From positions 1-59,364 of the forward strand of contig DATLUO010000280.1 in the NCBI GenBank assembly GCA_035533075.1: a stretch of 59,364 bases of DNA. The letters run 5' to 3'. The notes beneath the pieces were generated by a model, which saw nothing but the letters and a program-made list of their open reading frames with translations, searched no databases and was not told where the DNA came from. Numbering within the stretch: position 1 is the stretch's first letter; each line of letters opens with the position of its first letter. The position numbers and the translations under genes were made by a program. The stretch comes from Pirellulales bacterium. GTDB taxonomy: Bacteria; Planctomycetota; Planctomycetia; Pirellulales; JAICIG01. Below, in pieces: positions 7,846 to 17,636 of this stretch.

Positions 7846-8790
7846 ATGCCTAAGAAAACCGCCACCGCCGATCGAGCCACTGCCACCACCGCGGCTGTAA
7901 GCCCCGAACACCCTTGGGCCACGGCCTTTGCCGACTATCTACGCAGCGAATGCCACCTGGCCGACAACACCGTGATGGCGTATCGCCGCGATCTGAAGCG
8001 GTTTTACGAGTGGCTGGCCGGGCGAAAGATTGCGGCCCTCAGCGTGCAGGATCTGGCCGACTATGCGGGCTGGCTGCACGCTCGGAAACTCGCGCCGGCC
8101 AGCTTGGGCCGGCACCTGGTGTCGCTCAAGCTCTTTTTCCGCTATTTGCAGTTGGAAGGGATTCTCAAAGACAACCACGTCGAACTGTTGGGCAGTCAGA
8201 AACTTTGGCAGCGCGTGCCCAAGGTGTTGCCGCCCGAAATGATCGACCGCATGCTCTCCGCGCCCCGCAAGGCCGACCCCTGCTGGCGGCGCGACCGAGC
8301 CATGCTCGAAGTGTTATATGCCACCGGTTGCCGTGCCTCGGAGCTCTCGACCCTCAAACTGCGCGACGTGCATCTCGACGGCGGATACTGCCTCTGTCAG
8401 GGCAAGGGCGACAAGGAGCGGCTGGTTCCGCTCGGCCAACGGGCCATCGCCGCCGTCAAAGATTACTTGGAATACGAGCGATCCGCGTTGGCCGCAAAAA
8501 CGCAGTCGGCGCCGGCCTGGCTGCTGCTCTCGCGCCGCGGGCAACGTCTGCGGCGCGAACGCATCTGGGAACTGGTTAAGGAGTACGCCCGGCGTGCCGG
8601 CGCTCCGGCCAGCGTCAGCCCCCACACCATGCGGCACAGTTTTGCCACGCACCTGCTGGCCGGCGGCGCCGATCTGAGGCAGGTGCAGGAGATGTTGGGC
8701 CACGCCAGCATCGCCACGACGCAAATCTACACGCACGTCGATCAGGCCCGGCTCAAGGCGATCCATCGCAAATTCCACCCGCGGGCGTGA
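7846..8790 (+). CDS. xerD: Tyrosine recombinase XerD
   Basis: A site-specific recombinase that resolves chromosome dimers at dif with XerC. It has 314 residues: an N-terminal SAM-like DNA-binding domain (residues 20-105) and a C-terminal catalytic domain. The catalytic residues are Arg162 (ATGCRASELS), the H260-x-x-R263 box (HTMRHSF), His286 (GHAS) and the nucleophile Tyr295 (IYTHV). Its length and layout match housekeeping XerC/D rather than phage integrases. The ATG at 7846 is preferred because an in-frame upstream start would translate the intergenic repeat. The N terminus is Thr/Ala-rich, and XerC versus XerD cannot be settled from this one sequence. Confidence 0.9.
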   Translation: MPKKTATADRATATTAAVSPEHPWATAFADYLRSECHLADNTVMAYRRDLKRFYEWLAGRKIAALSVQDLADYAGWLHARKLAPASLGRHLVSLKLFFRYLQLEGILKDNHVELLGSQKLWQRVPKVLPPEMIDRMLSAPRKADPCWRRDRAMLEVLYATGCRASELSTLKLRDVHLDGGYCLCQGKGDKERLVPLGQRAIAAVKDYLEYERSALAAKTQSAPAWLLLSRRGQRLRRERIWELVKEYARRAGAPASVSPHTMRHSFATHLLAGGADLRQVQEMLGHASIATTQIYTHVDQARLKAIHRKFHPRA

Positions 8791-8793
8791 CCG

Positions 8794-9645
8794 TCACGTT
8801 CCATCGACCTCCGGCGGGGGCACCGACTTGCCGAAAAACTTCGTCAGGTCGATGCCGCCCTTCTCTTCTTCTTCGAGCAATTTGAGCCGCATTTCCAGAC
8901 GCTCTACCCGGCGCAAGAGCGTGGGCAGCAGGAGCCTGGACTCGTCCATCGGCTTCGGCCGCGGCACCTGAGGGTAGTTCAGATGACGCTCCAACGCCGA
9001 GAAGAGCAACAGCGGATCGCGGCGGCGGTTGGCCAGCGCGATCTTGCCCTCCTTTTCGCCGAACAGCACCGGCTTTTCCGGGCCGGCCAGGTCGAGCCCC
9101 TGGCGCTGACGCACGTTGACGTAGTGGGGGCTGCGCACGTAGATCATGTCGGCGATGTCAACCAGCCCCACCTGCCGCCGGACCGTGGCGATCCATTCCC
9201 GCCAGGCGTCGTCGAAAATCGGGTCGCCGGCCACGGCGTCGAGGCCCTTGTCGTATCCCAGCCGGTTGCGGGAGAGGCACTCGAATTGATAGAGAAAGAT
9301 GCCCTGCCGCGTGGCGCCATCGGCCCGATAACGGGCCTCGCGCTCCAGAATTTGCAAAGCGACGGTGAAATCGAAACGGCCGCGTTCGCGCTCGGCCTCG
9401 GCGATGACGAACGTCTGAAACGGCGTGAAATAGTGGGCCAACTTGGCCATGGCCGGCGCGAAAGTGCCGCTGTGCCGCAGCTCCGTCCGCAAAAAGTCGA
9501 CCGCCATCGGCAGCCTGGTGGTCGAGAGCAGCTCTTCTCGCACCGTCCGCAGCAGGTCTTGCGTCGAAAGGTTCTGCTGCTGCCGTTCTCTCAGCACTTG
9601 AAAGAAATAGGCTTGTTCGACGTATTCCTCGCGCTCGAGCATCAT
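8794..9645 (-). CDS. Conserved planctomycete protein of unknown function
   Basis: A 283-residue soluble protein without a signal peptide or a catalytic motif I recognise. It is helix-rich with many Arg and Glu. The C terminus (about residues 230-260, LLRRVERLEMRLKLLEEEE) is a likely short coiled coil, suggesting oligomerisation. The N-terminal half is well ordered (YFFQVLRERQQQ, FTPFQTFVIAEAERERGRFDF). Its ATG overlaps the stop of the upstream Mom-like gene in an ATGA, so it is translated as part of a coupled trio. It ends four bases from the convergent xerD stop. Confidence 0.75.
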   Translation of the reverse strand: MMLEREEYVEQAYFFQVLRERQQQNLSTQDLLRTVREELLSTTRLPMAVDFLRTELRHSGTFAPAMAKLAHYFTPFQTFVIAEAERERGRFDFTVALQILEREARYRADGATRQGIFLYQFECLSRNRLGYDKGLDAVAGDPIFDDAWREWIATVRRQVGLVDIADMIYVRSPHYVNVRQRQGLDLAGPEKPVLFGEKEGKIALANRRRDPLLLFSALERHLNYPQVPRPKPMDESRLLLPTLLRRVERLEMRLKLLEEEEKGGIDLTKFFGKSVPPPEVDGT

Positions 9646-10553
9646 CTGGGCAGGCCGGGCATCCAGCGTTCAAAATGGCAAGGCCCGGCATGCCTGACTT
9701 CAGTTCGTCCGCGCACGTTGCGAATATACAGTCGAAGAGGCTGCAGGCGCCAGACCGAGAAGGTGAGCTCGTCGCGCGACAGCAGTTCGGGCGTCTTGCC
9801 AAACAGTTCCGCGATTCGACGATCGGTCACATAGTTGCCGTGCAGGTACACGTATCGCGTGCAATGCTCGTATCCAAGGAGTCGCCAGTTGTCGGCCTCG
9901 TAGCTCGCTCCCGTGAATCCCAGGTTCGGATTGCAGTACGTTATGAGCGTTGTTGTCTCCGGCCGATTGATGGCGAGCCATCTGCGCAGCTTGGCAAGGG
10001 CAAAACTAATGGAGTTCTTTGGCGCCTCCGGGAACACGTAAACTCGTGACAACACGAGAGCCGATTCTTGCCAGCTCACGCCCCCTTGAGAAAGATTGCT
10101 GAGATCGAATGGAGACAGCGAGACCAAGGCCCACGGCCATTGCCGTGGGCTGAAGGTAAGTCCGAAATGCAGACTTCCCGGACGAAAGCTCATTAGGTAG
10201 TGGTAGTTTTCGAGAATGGGCTGTGCCACGTCCTCCGAAACCGGCTCGAAAACCGACCTTGTCAGTTGTAGGCTGCTCCCTCCTTGGGGAGCGAATTCCG
10301 CCGTTTCGCGTCTTGCGGACGCCAACCTGTCTCTGAGACGTATTGCTTCCGCAAAGATGGTTTCGTCGCGAAGCGCCAGTTCCCAGTCGAATCGCGGCAG
10401 GTGAAGGCTCAGTTGCAGGAAAAGCGAAAGCGAGTCGACGGGCGAATCGGGCCAACGCAGGCCATCCGTGAGCCTGTCGGCAATCGTCCGCAGCCTGGTG
10501 TGAAGTGCCGCAACCGCCTTGGCATCTGGTACTAGCGATTCAACCAGCGTCAT
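9642..10553 (-). CDS. Mom/GNAT-like acyltransferase-fold protein
   Basis: A 303-residue protein. Residues 110-265 resemble the phage Mu Mom and related GNAT-fold family: the sequence runs YHYLMSFRPGSL, then an ALVLSRVYVFPEAPKNS strand-helix, then LITYCNPNLGFTGASYEADN followed by WRLLG, then YLHGNYVTDRR. The order (acceptor loop, SRV strand, YxNPxxGFxGxxYxAxNW, YxxGxYxTxR) is the pattern I associate with Mom-like proteins. The Mom reaction (carbamoylmethylation of adenine) should not be assumed. The first 100 residues are helical and unrecognised. It overlaps the upstream GAF gene by 14 bases and the downstream gene by 4. Confidence 0.55.
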   Translation of the reverse strand: MTLVESLVPDAKAVAALHTRLRTIADRLTDGLRWPDSPVDSLSLFLQLSLHLPRFDWELALRDETIFAEAIRLRDRLASARRETAEFAPQGGSSLQLTRSVFEPVSEDVAQPILENYHYLMSFRPGSLHFGLTFSPRQWPWALVSLSPFDLSNLSQGGVSWQESALVLSRVYVFPEAPKNSISFALAKLRRWLAINRPETTTLITYCNPNLGFTGASYEADNWRLLGYEHCTRYVYLHGNYVTDRRIAELFGKTPELLSRDELTFSVWRLQPLRLYIRNVRGRTEVRHAGPCHFERWMPGLPR

Positions 10554-11355
10554 GCGGAGCCACCTTTCTCACAGCCGGAAACAAAAGCGGGACTATTTCT
10601 TGAGCGGCTTGCTCCAGAAGGTTCTGGATCATTGGCAGTTGAACGTGGGTTGCCTTCGAATCCTCGTCGCTGTCAAGGTTCAAAACTCCAACACACTCGC
10701 CAGCACACATTACCGGGCTGCTGAGCACGGAATTTCTTGACTGCGCAGTCGGACTCGTTACGTCCTTCATATCTACGCGCTCGGCCTCGGACAAATCCGA
10801 GGCCCAGGCCCGCTGTACGAGCAAGCGCCACGCTTCCCCGCAGTTCCCCACGCCAATTGGGTATTCTTGAAGCAGCTCATCCGTCGAATACAGACCCGCG
10901 TAATCCACATGCTTGATCTTCAGCGCCTTGTCCTTGGTTTTCTTGCCGGCGGCGGGAAGGACCAACATGACGTTAAGGCGGAGATGGGAAGGAGGGGCTA
11001 GCCGTGCATCGGCCAGGACGTGGAGGTAAGACTCGCGAATGCCCCTGAGGAAGTACTGAACCGGGACTGTTGTTTCCGTGTACGGCGGCGGCGAGATTCG
11101 GCGGATTTTCACTTTAGGCTGAGGTTCGCCGGTCAGCACCCACGGACGGTAACGAAGAAGTAGTGCCACAAGAACACTCAATAGCGTCAAGAGTGAAACG
11201 GACGACACAAACAGGAAGGTCCGGTCCCATCCTTCTTCGATCATCACGGCCGCGCCAACCATGAGGCTCTCCGTAACCAGCACGACGAGCGCAAAGAAAG
11301 CGAACCCCGTCGTGATCCCCTTGATCAGCTTTTCGCGGCCGCGCGGGATGTCCAT
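10540..11355 (-). CDS. Membrane-anchored GAF-domain protein
   Basis: A 271-residue protein when started at the ATG at 11355 (MDIPRGREKL); a TTG at 11400 would add 15 residues. Two hydrophobic helices near the N terminus (ITTGFAFFALVVLVTESL and FLFVSSVSLLTLLSVLVALL) are joined by a short loop, so the rest is cytoplasmic. Residues 100-260 read as a GAF-type sensor domain (LRLNVMLVLPA, the block YPIGVGNCGEAW, and SSPVMCAGECVGVLNLDSDE). No output domain is fused. Overlap with the Mom-like gene suggests it senses a signal for that operon; this is inferred from position. Confidence 0.6.
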   Translation of the reverse strand: MDIPRGREKLIKGITTGFAFFALVVLVTESLMVGAAVMIEEGWDRTFLFVSSVSLLTLLSVLVALLLRYRPWVLTGEPQPKVKIRRISPPPYTETTVPVQYFLRGIRESYLHVLADARLAPPSHLRLNVMLVLPAAGKKTKDKALKIKHVDYAGLYSTDELLQEYPIGVGNCGEAWRLLVQRAWASDLSEAERVDMKDVTSPTAQSRNSVLSSPVMCAGECVGVLNLDSDEDSKATHVQLPMIQNLLEQAAQEIVPLLFPAVRKVAPHDAG

Positions 11356-11546
11356 GGCGTTATGATTCGCAAGTCGTCTTAACGGAGCGGTGGAGTTCAA
11401 TTTTAGCCATGGGTTGCCGGGTTGTCAGCCCGAACCAGCGCTGGCAGCGGTCCATCACCTCGAATTCTTCGCCCGCGAGATGCACCGCCCACCGTCCTGC
11501 GTGAACGGCCAGGACACCACTGGCCGCTGCCGACGGCACCACGCGC

Positions 11547-11575
11547 TTCAATCTCCTTCGGGCTTCAACTATAAT
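11547..11575 (+). promoter_or_regulatory. Candidate sigma-70 promoter of the TAT oxidoreductase gene
   Basis: A perfect -10 TATAAT at 11570-11575 lies 17 bases from a weak -35 TTCAAT at 11547-11552, about 58 bases before the ATG at 11633. Confidence 0.45.
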
Positions 11576-11632
11576 GTTGCACCGGGCAGCCCGCCGTTCG
11601 CCACCTTCCTCGCCAGCCCACCGGAGACCCAA

Positions 11633-12928
<1,296 letters not shown>

Positions 12929-12934
12929 ACTCTT

Positions 12935-13036
12935 GTAGGGTGGAAAAAGCGAGCTTGCGAGCGCCGGCCCGCCATTGGCGACTCTTGTAGGGTGGGACCA
13001 GCGAGCTTGCGAGCGCCGGCCCACCATTGGCGACGG
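12935..13036. repeat. Repeat family A, two left arms in tandem
   Basis: Two left arms (GTAGGGTGGAAAAAGCGAGC at 12935 and GTAGGGTGGGACCAGCGAGC at 12987) follow one another in direct orientation. Their matching right arm lies about 200 bases on, at 13218-13270, on the far side of an inserted tandem repeat. Confidence 0.85.
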
Positions 13037-13053
13037 CGCTTGAGACCGCCGGC

Positions 13054-13200
13054 GCGCTGGAGATCACCCCCCACATGGTTCTCCGGGATGGATCACCAGC
13101 GCGCTGGAGATCACCCCACATGGTTCTCGGGATGGATCACCAGCGCGCTGGAGATCACCCCCCACATGGTTTCGCTGGGTGAGACCTCCAGCGCGATGGA
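13054..13200. repeat. Tandem repeat of about 44-47 bp, three copies
   Basis: GCGCTGGAGATCACC is followed by a CCACATGGTT core and a GGATGGATCACCA tail. Units begin at 13054, 13101 and 13145. The last unit switches to GAGACCTCCAGCGCGATGGA, which is an inverted relative. The array sits inside a split family A repeat. No coding frame is supported. Confidence 0.8.
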
Positions 13201-13217
13201 GGTCTCTTTCCAGGAAA

Positions 13218-13270
13218 GCGACGTCGCTTACGGTGGGCCGGCGCTCGCACGCTCGCTGGTCCCACCCTAC
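13218..13270. repeat. Repeat family A, right arm
   Basis: GCGACGTCGCTTACGGTGGG followed by the right arm ending CCCACCCTAC. It pairs with the left arms at 12935 and 12987. Together with those arms and the tandem array it fills the gap 12929-13287, where no gene is seen. Confidence 0.85.
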
Positions 13271-13287
13271 ACCGCTTGCAGGACCTC

Positions 13288-14961
13288 TCATTGCGCAGAC
13301 GAAGCTGCTGAGCCGAAGGCGGCACTGGCATGGCCAATCGCAGCAGCATTTTTCACCAACTCGATGAACTCGGCCCGATAACCGTGCTCGTCGGCACCGC
13401 GGCTGGCTTCGGCCAATTCGACGACGGCGCCCAAGGTGAGATTGCCTTTGTATTGGCTCTCACGCAGCAACAGACCAAAGCCGGCCACCGACGCGGCGAA
13501 GCGAAAATCTTCGCTGGCCTGAGCGTAGTTTCGCTTCTCGTCTTTCACGACGCTTTCGAGCAGCTTGCTGGTTTCGCCCTCAGGCTCTTTATAGCGGAGC
13601 TTGAGCGTCAGCAGTTCGTCGCGGTCGGCGGCCTCGATTGCTTCGACGGTATGCTGGTATTTCAACCCGTCGACCTCGGCCAAGAGCGCCTCGCCGCCGG
13701 CCGGCGCGAGTTCGTAGAGCGCGGTCACTGTGTGTCCGGCCCCAATTTCACCGGCATCCTTCTTGTCGTCGTTGAAATCCTCGGCCCGCAACAGCCGGTT
13801 CTCGTAGCCGATCAACCGATAGGCGGCCACCTGCCGCGGATTGAACTCAAGTTGCAGCTTGACGTCCTTGGCGATCGTCAGCAGCGTGCCGCCGAGCTGC
13901 TCGACCAGCACCTTGCGGGCTTCGTTGAGCGTGTCGATATAGGCATAGTTGCCGTTGCCGCGGTCGGCCAGTTGTTCCATCGTGGCGTCTTTGAGATTGC
14001 CGGCGCCGAAGCCGAGCACGCTCAAGAAGACGCCGCTCTTGGCCTCGTCTTCAATCAGCCGCGTGAGCGAGCCTCGGTCGGTGAGGCCGACGTTGAAGTC
14101 GCCGTCTGTGCAGAGAATGACGCGGTTGGCGCCGCCCTTGATGAACTTCTCGCGGGCGACGTTGTAGGCCAATTGGATGCCCGATCCGCCGTTCGTCGAA
14201 CCGCCGGCCTCGAGCGCGTCGAGCGCCGCCAGGATGGTTTCCTTATACAAGCCCGACGTTGACGGCAGCACCAGGCCCGACGAGCCGGCATAGACGACCA
14301 TCGCCACGCGGTCGTTCTCGCCCAGCTTATCGACCAGCAAGTGCAGCGCGCTCTTCAGTAGCGGCAGCTTGGCGGGACCGTCCATCGATCCGGAAACATC
14401 GATCAGAAACACCAGGTTGCCCGCCGGGCGGTTCTGCAGGTCGATCTCGCGGCCCTTGAGTGCGATCCGCAACAAGCGATGCTTGGGCTGCCACGGGCAG
14501 CCCGCGACTTCGGCATGAACGGCAAACGACTGGTCGTCGGTCGGCGGAGCATAATGATAGCCGAAATAGTTCACCAACTCTTCGATGCGTACCGCGTCCT
14601 TGGGCGGCAGCGAGCCGCCGTTGAAAAAGCGCCGCACGTTCGCATAAGAAGCGGTATCGACGTCGATCGAGATTGTCGACAGCGGGTTCTGGCGGACGTT
14701 GAGGAACGGATTTTCGTCGATGCGGTCGTAGGATTCGATATTGAAGGCGTCGCCTTCGTCGAGCGGCGCTTCTTCGGCGGCCGGTGATACGGAGGGAGCG
14801 TCGGCGGCGACCGCGGCGCATACTTGCGATTTGGCAGGCGCCATGGCCGCCGGCTCGACGAACTTTTGCCCCTCGTTTCGGGTGCAACTCGCAAGAGGCA
14901 GTGAGACAAGGAGAACGAACGCGACGATCTGCGCGCAGCGCGACGCTTGGTTTTGCCACAT
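13288..14961 (-). CDS. VWA-domain lipoprotein (YfbK-like)
   Basis: A 557-residue envelope protein. The signal peptide ends in a lipobox (LVSLPLASC), predicting a lipid-anchored N-terminal Cys. An N-terminal von Willebrand-associated region (YDRIDENPFLNV, STISIDVDTASYANVRRF) is followed by a VWA domain with the metal-ion site DVSGSMDG, then TDGDFNVG, and a C-terminal DUF3520-like region ending in YRAEFIELVKNA. The family is widespread in planctomycetes and proteobacteria, with no settled function. Start choice: GGAGG (14969-14973) lies 8 bases before the ATG at 14961 and only 2 before the ATG at 14967, so 14961 is preferred. Confidence 0.88.
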   Translation of the reverse strand: MWQNQASRCAQIVAFVLLVSLPLASCTRNEGQKFVEPAAMAPAKSQVCAAVAADAPSVSPAAEEAPLDEGDAFNIESYDRIDENPFLNVRQNPLSTISIDVDTASYANVRRFFNGGSLPPKDAVRIEELVNYFGYHYAPPTDDQSFAVHAEVAGCPWQPKHRLLRIALKGREIDLQNRPAGNLVFLIDVSGSMDGPAKLPLLKSALHLLVDKLGENDRVAMVVYAGSSGLVLPSTSGLYKETILAALDALEAGGSTNGGSGIQLAYNVAREKFIKGGANRVILCTDGDFNVGLTDRGSLTRLIEDEAKSGVFLSVLGFGAGNLKDATMEQLADRGNGNYAYIDTLNEARKVLVEQLGGTLLTIAKDVKLQLEFNPRQVAAYRLIGYENRLLRAEDFNDDKKDAGEIGAGHTVTALYELAPAGGEALLAEVDGLKYQHTVEAIEAADRDELLTLKLRYKEPEGETSKLLESVVKDEKRNYAQASEDFRFAASVAGFGLLLRESQYKGNLTLGAVVELAEASRGADEHGYRAEFIELVKNAAAIGHASAAFGSAASSAQ

Positions 14962-15078
14962 GGGCATGGCCTCCTCAAATGAAGTGGTGGAATTGCAACG
15001 AATGCCTACTAAAGAGACGCCGCCGGCGACGGAAAAATTCCCGCCGGGGAGAAAAAAATGGGAGAATGGCCTTCCTCG

Positions 15079-15236
15079 TGCTCTGTCAGCCGTCGATTGA
15101 TGGATCGATCCCGAAAGCAGCGACGGTGGTTGGGGCAGAGCTTGGCCAGAACCGGCCCGGCTTGAGGATACGCTCTGCGGCCAAGCGATGCCCCGGTTTG
15201 ACGCGCTGGCATCCATCCATCGACGACGGACGGAGC
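15079..15236. repeat. Repeat family D copy
   Basis: Contains the family core GGTGGTTGGGGCAGAGCTTGG and CGGCCAAGCGATGCCCCGGT, with outer ends TGCTCTGTCAGCCGTCGATT and its rough complement near 15208-15233. It fills most of the 302-base gap 14962-15263; the remainder holds the leader of the VWA lipoprotein gene. Confidence 0.75.
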
Positions 15237-15263
15237 GTTAGGCAATAGGCGTGTGGGCGTTGC

Positions 15264-16640
15264 CTACGCGGCCGGCAAGCGCACGAAGAACGTGCTCCCC
15301 TGGCCGGGCGCGCTTTCCACCGTCACGTCGCCGCGATGGGCCAAGGCAATGTGCTTGACGATCGCCAGGCCCAGGCCCGTGCCGCCCATCTTGCGGCTGC
15401 GCGCCTTGTCGACCCGGTAGAAACGCTCGAACAACCGCGAGTGGTGCTCTTCGGCGATGCCGCAGCCCTGGTCCTTCACCGCAATCACCGCCTGGCCGGC
15501 GTCGCAGTAGCCGCTCAACCACACCCGGCCGCCGGGCTCGCTGTGCTTGATCGCGTTGTCGAGCAGGTTGATGACGGCTTGCTCCAAAAGATCGGGCTTC
15601 ATGCGGGCTGAAACATCGCTGCCGCAATCGAGCAAAACGTCGATCTTCCGTTCGGCCGCCCGAACGGCGCAGTCTTGCACCGCCCCTTGCAACACCTGGT
15701 CGATGCGGCCGACGGCGAGCGAAATGTCGCCGCCCTCGGCTTCCTTTTCGATCCGCGCCAGGCTGAGCAGGTCTTCGATGATGGCGTTCAGGCGATCGGC
15801 CTGTCTGGCGATGATTTGCAAAAAACGCTCGGCATCGTGGCGGTCGGCCAGCGCGCCGTCGAGCAGGGTCTCGACGAAGCCCTTGATCGACGTGATCGGC
15901 GTGCGCAGCTCGTGCGAAACGTTGGCCGCGAAATCGCGCCGCAGATTCTCGAGCTGCCGCAACCGCGACACGTCGTTGAGCACGATCACCGCCCCGATGC
16001 CGCGGCCGTAAGAATCGCGCAACGCCGTGCCGTTGGCTTGCAGCACCCGGTTTCGCCCGTTGCGCAGAATCACGTTGCCTTCGACCGGCTGATTGCAGAT
16101 CAGTGCGTTGGCGACGAATCGCCGCAGGTCGGCATTGCGGACCACCTCTTGCAGCCCGCGCCCCTCGATTTCTTTGGCATCGGCGCCCAGCAGCTTGGCC
16201 GCCGCGGCGTTCACGCTGATCACCCGCTGGTCGGTATCGACCGCCAACACGCCTTCGACCATGCTCATCAAGACCGCCTCTTGCTCGTTGTTGCGGCGGG
16301 CCAGCGACAGGTACGACGCCTCCAGCTTCTCGGCCATGGCGTTGAAGGCGTCGGCCATTTCGGCCATTTCGCGGCTGTCGGGCATCCACAGACGCTCGCT
16401 GAGATGGCCCGACGAGAACCGTTCCGCCGCCGCTTTCAAGCGCTGCATCGAACGGGCGACGGACTGGCCAATCAGCCAACTCACGGCCAGCGCCAGGCCC
16501 ACCACCAGCGGCCCGGCGAGCAGCCATCGCGCCGCGACGCTGTTCACAAACCGCGAGATCAGCCCGATCGAGGCCAGCGAGGCGACCAGCAGGGTGAGGA
16601 CTTGCGGAAAGAGGTGCCAGAAGAGCCTCTTCGAGGGCAT
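15264..16640 (-). CDS. phoR: Phosphate-regulon type sensor histidine kinase
   Basis: PhoR phosphorylates PhoB when phosphate is short. It has 458 residues. Two hydrophobic helices lie at about residues 10-60, then a HAMP segment (VARSMQRLKAAAERFSSGHL), a PAS domain (about 112-220), the HisKA dimerisation helix with His243 (VSHELRTP), and an HATPase domain with N-box INLLDNAIKHS, G1 DQGCGIA and G2 GGTGLGLAIVKH. The organisation TM-TM-HAMP-PAS-HisKA-HATPase is standard. The gene starts three bases after phoB ends, so both are one transcript. Confidence 0.9.
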   Translation of the reverse strand: MPSKRLFWHLFPQVLTLLVASLASIGLISRFVNSVAARWLLAGPLVVGLALAVSWLIGQSVARSMQRLKAAAERFSSGHLSERLWMPDSREMAEMADAFNAMAEKLEASYLSLARRNNEQEAVLMSMVEGVLAVDTDQRVISVNAAAAKLLGADAKEIEGRGLQEVVRNADLRRFVANALICNQPVEGNVILRNGRNRVLQANGTALRDSYGRGIGAVIVLNDVSRLRQLENLRRDFAANVSHELRTPITSIKGFVETLLDGALADRHDAERFLQIIARQADRLNAIIEDLLSLARIEKEAEGGDISLAVGRIDQVLQGAVQDCAVRAAERKIDVLLDCGSDVSARMKPDLLEQAVINLLDNAIKHSEPGGRVWLSGYCDAGQAVIAVKDQGCGIAEEHHSRLFERFYRVDKARSRKMGGTGLGLAIVKHIALAHRGDVTVESAPGQGSTFFVRLPAA

Positions 16641-16643
16641 CGT

Positions 16644-17327
16644 CTATTCCTTGAACCGATAACCGACTCCGCGCACCGTTTCGATATACTCGCCGAATTC
16701 TCCCAGCTTTTTGCGCAGCCCGGCCACTTGCACATCGACCGACCGTTCGGTGACGGGGTAATCGTCGCCCTTGACGGCATCGACGATCTGGCTGCGCGAA
16801 AAGGCCCAGCCCGGCCGCTGCGCCAAGAAGTGCAGCAGGCGAAACTCGGTGAGCGTGAGCGAGAGCGGCTTTCCGGCGGCCAGCACCTCGTGCCTGCCCG
16901 GATGAATCACCAGCTCGCGGGCCTGGATCGTGGCATCGGGGCTGGCGGGCTCGTGTTTGCGGCGCAGCACCGCCTTGATGCGGGCGATGAGCACGCGCGG
17001 ACTGAACGGCTTGGTGATGTAGTCGTCGGCCCCCAGTTCCAGGCCCGTCACCATGTCGGCCTCTTCGCCTTTGGCCGTCAGCATTACGATCGGCACGTGC
17101 TTGGTGCGCGTGTCGTTCTTCAGCAGCTTGCAGACTTCCAGGCCATCGACGCTGGGCAGCAGCAAGTCGAGCACGATCAGGTCGGGCGGATTGGTGCGCG
17201 CCTCGCGCATGGCGTCTTCGCCCGTCACGACGCAATTGACCCGGTAACCTTCTTTCGAAAGGTTGTAACGAATCAGCTCCAAAAGGTCTTCCTCGTCGTC
17301 GACAACGAGGATGCGCTCTTTCGGCAT
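16644..17327 (-). CDS. phoB: Phosphate-regulon type response regulator
   Basis: A 227-residue OmpR/PhoB-family regulator. The receiver domain opens ILVVDDEEDLLELI (acidic pocket), has the phosphoacceptor Asp in LIVLDLLLP (about residue 53), Thr in MLTAKGE and Lys in ITKPFSP. The winged-helix domain has LTLTEFRLLHFLAQRPG, TERSVDVQVAGLRKKLG and IETVRGVGYRFKE. Start at the ATG at 17327 (MPKERILVVDD); an upstream in-frame ATG at 17381 would add a non-conserved tail. A direct repeat resembling a PHO box lies about 60 bases upstream, which would make the operon autoregulated. The adjacent phoR supports the name; KdpE- or ResD-like roles are less likely. Confidence 0.9.
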   Translation of the reverse strand: MPKERILVVDDEEDLLELIRYNLSKEGYRVNCVVTGEDAMREARTNPPDLIVLDLLLPSVDGLEVCKLLKNDTRTKHVPIVMLTAKGEEADMVTGLELGADDYITKPFSPRVLIARIKAVLRRKHEPASPDATIQARELVIHPGRHEVLAAGKPLSLTLTEFRLLHFLAQRPGWAFSRSQIVDAVKGDDYPVTERSVDVQVAGLRKKLGEFGEYIETVRGVGYRFKE

Positions 17328-17385
17328 CGGGCGCCTCGTAAAGGGATGGGGGACTCTTTGAGAGGTTAGAGATACCATCACGGTG

Positions 17386-17407
17386 TTAGTGTTCAGTTAG
17401 GATTCAG
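17386..17407 (-). promoter_or_regulatory. Candidate PHO box upstream of phoB
   Basis: Two 11-base direct repeats lie head to tail: on the - strand CTGAATCCTAA then CTGAACACTAA (9 of 11 identical). The 11-base period is that of PhoB half-sites. The site lies 59-80 bases before the phoB ATG. Confidence 0.5.
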
Positions 17408-17636
17408 TACGGTTTAACCCATCCAGCATATCGGATTTGCCGGCCGAGGGCAGTGCCCCGGCCTTACGGCTGACCCGCCAGAGACCGGCGCGCGAAGGCC
17501 GGCACAGCGCCATAAACATGTTGCCAGCGATGCCTTAGACCCTTATCATCAAAGGTGATGCGCCTGCCTGAGAACGTGCCTTTCGCCTTTCCGGCGGGCA
17601 TTCCTGTCTTAAACCTCGGAAACAGTGGAGGCGGTC

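Noticed and set aside
7846-8790. XerD as the integrase of a mobile element
   Set aside because: The length and all catalytic motifs fit the housekeeping recombinase, and no attachment-site duplication or phage gene lies nearby.
13054-13200. Possible CRISPR array
   Set aside because: The units are 44-47 bases with no unique spacers between them, and no cas gene is near. It is a simple tandem repeat.
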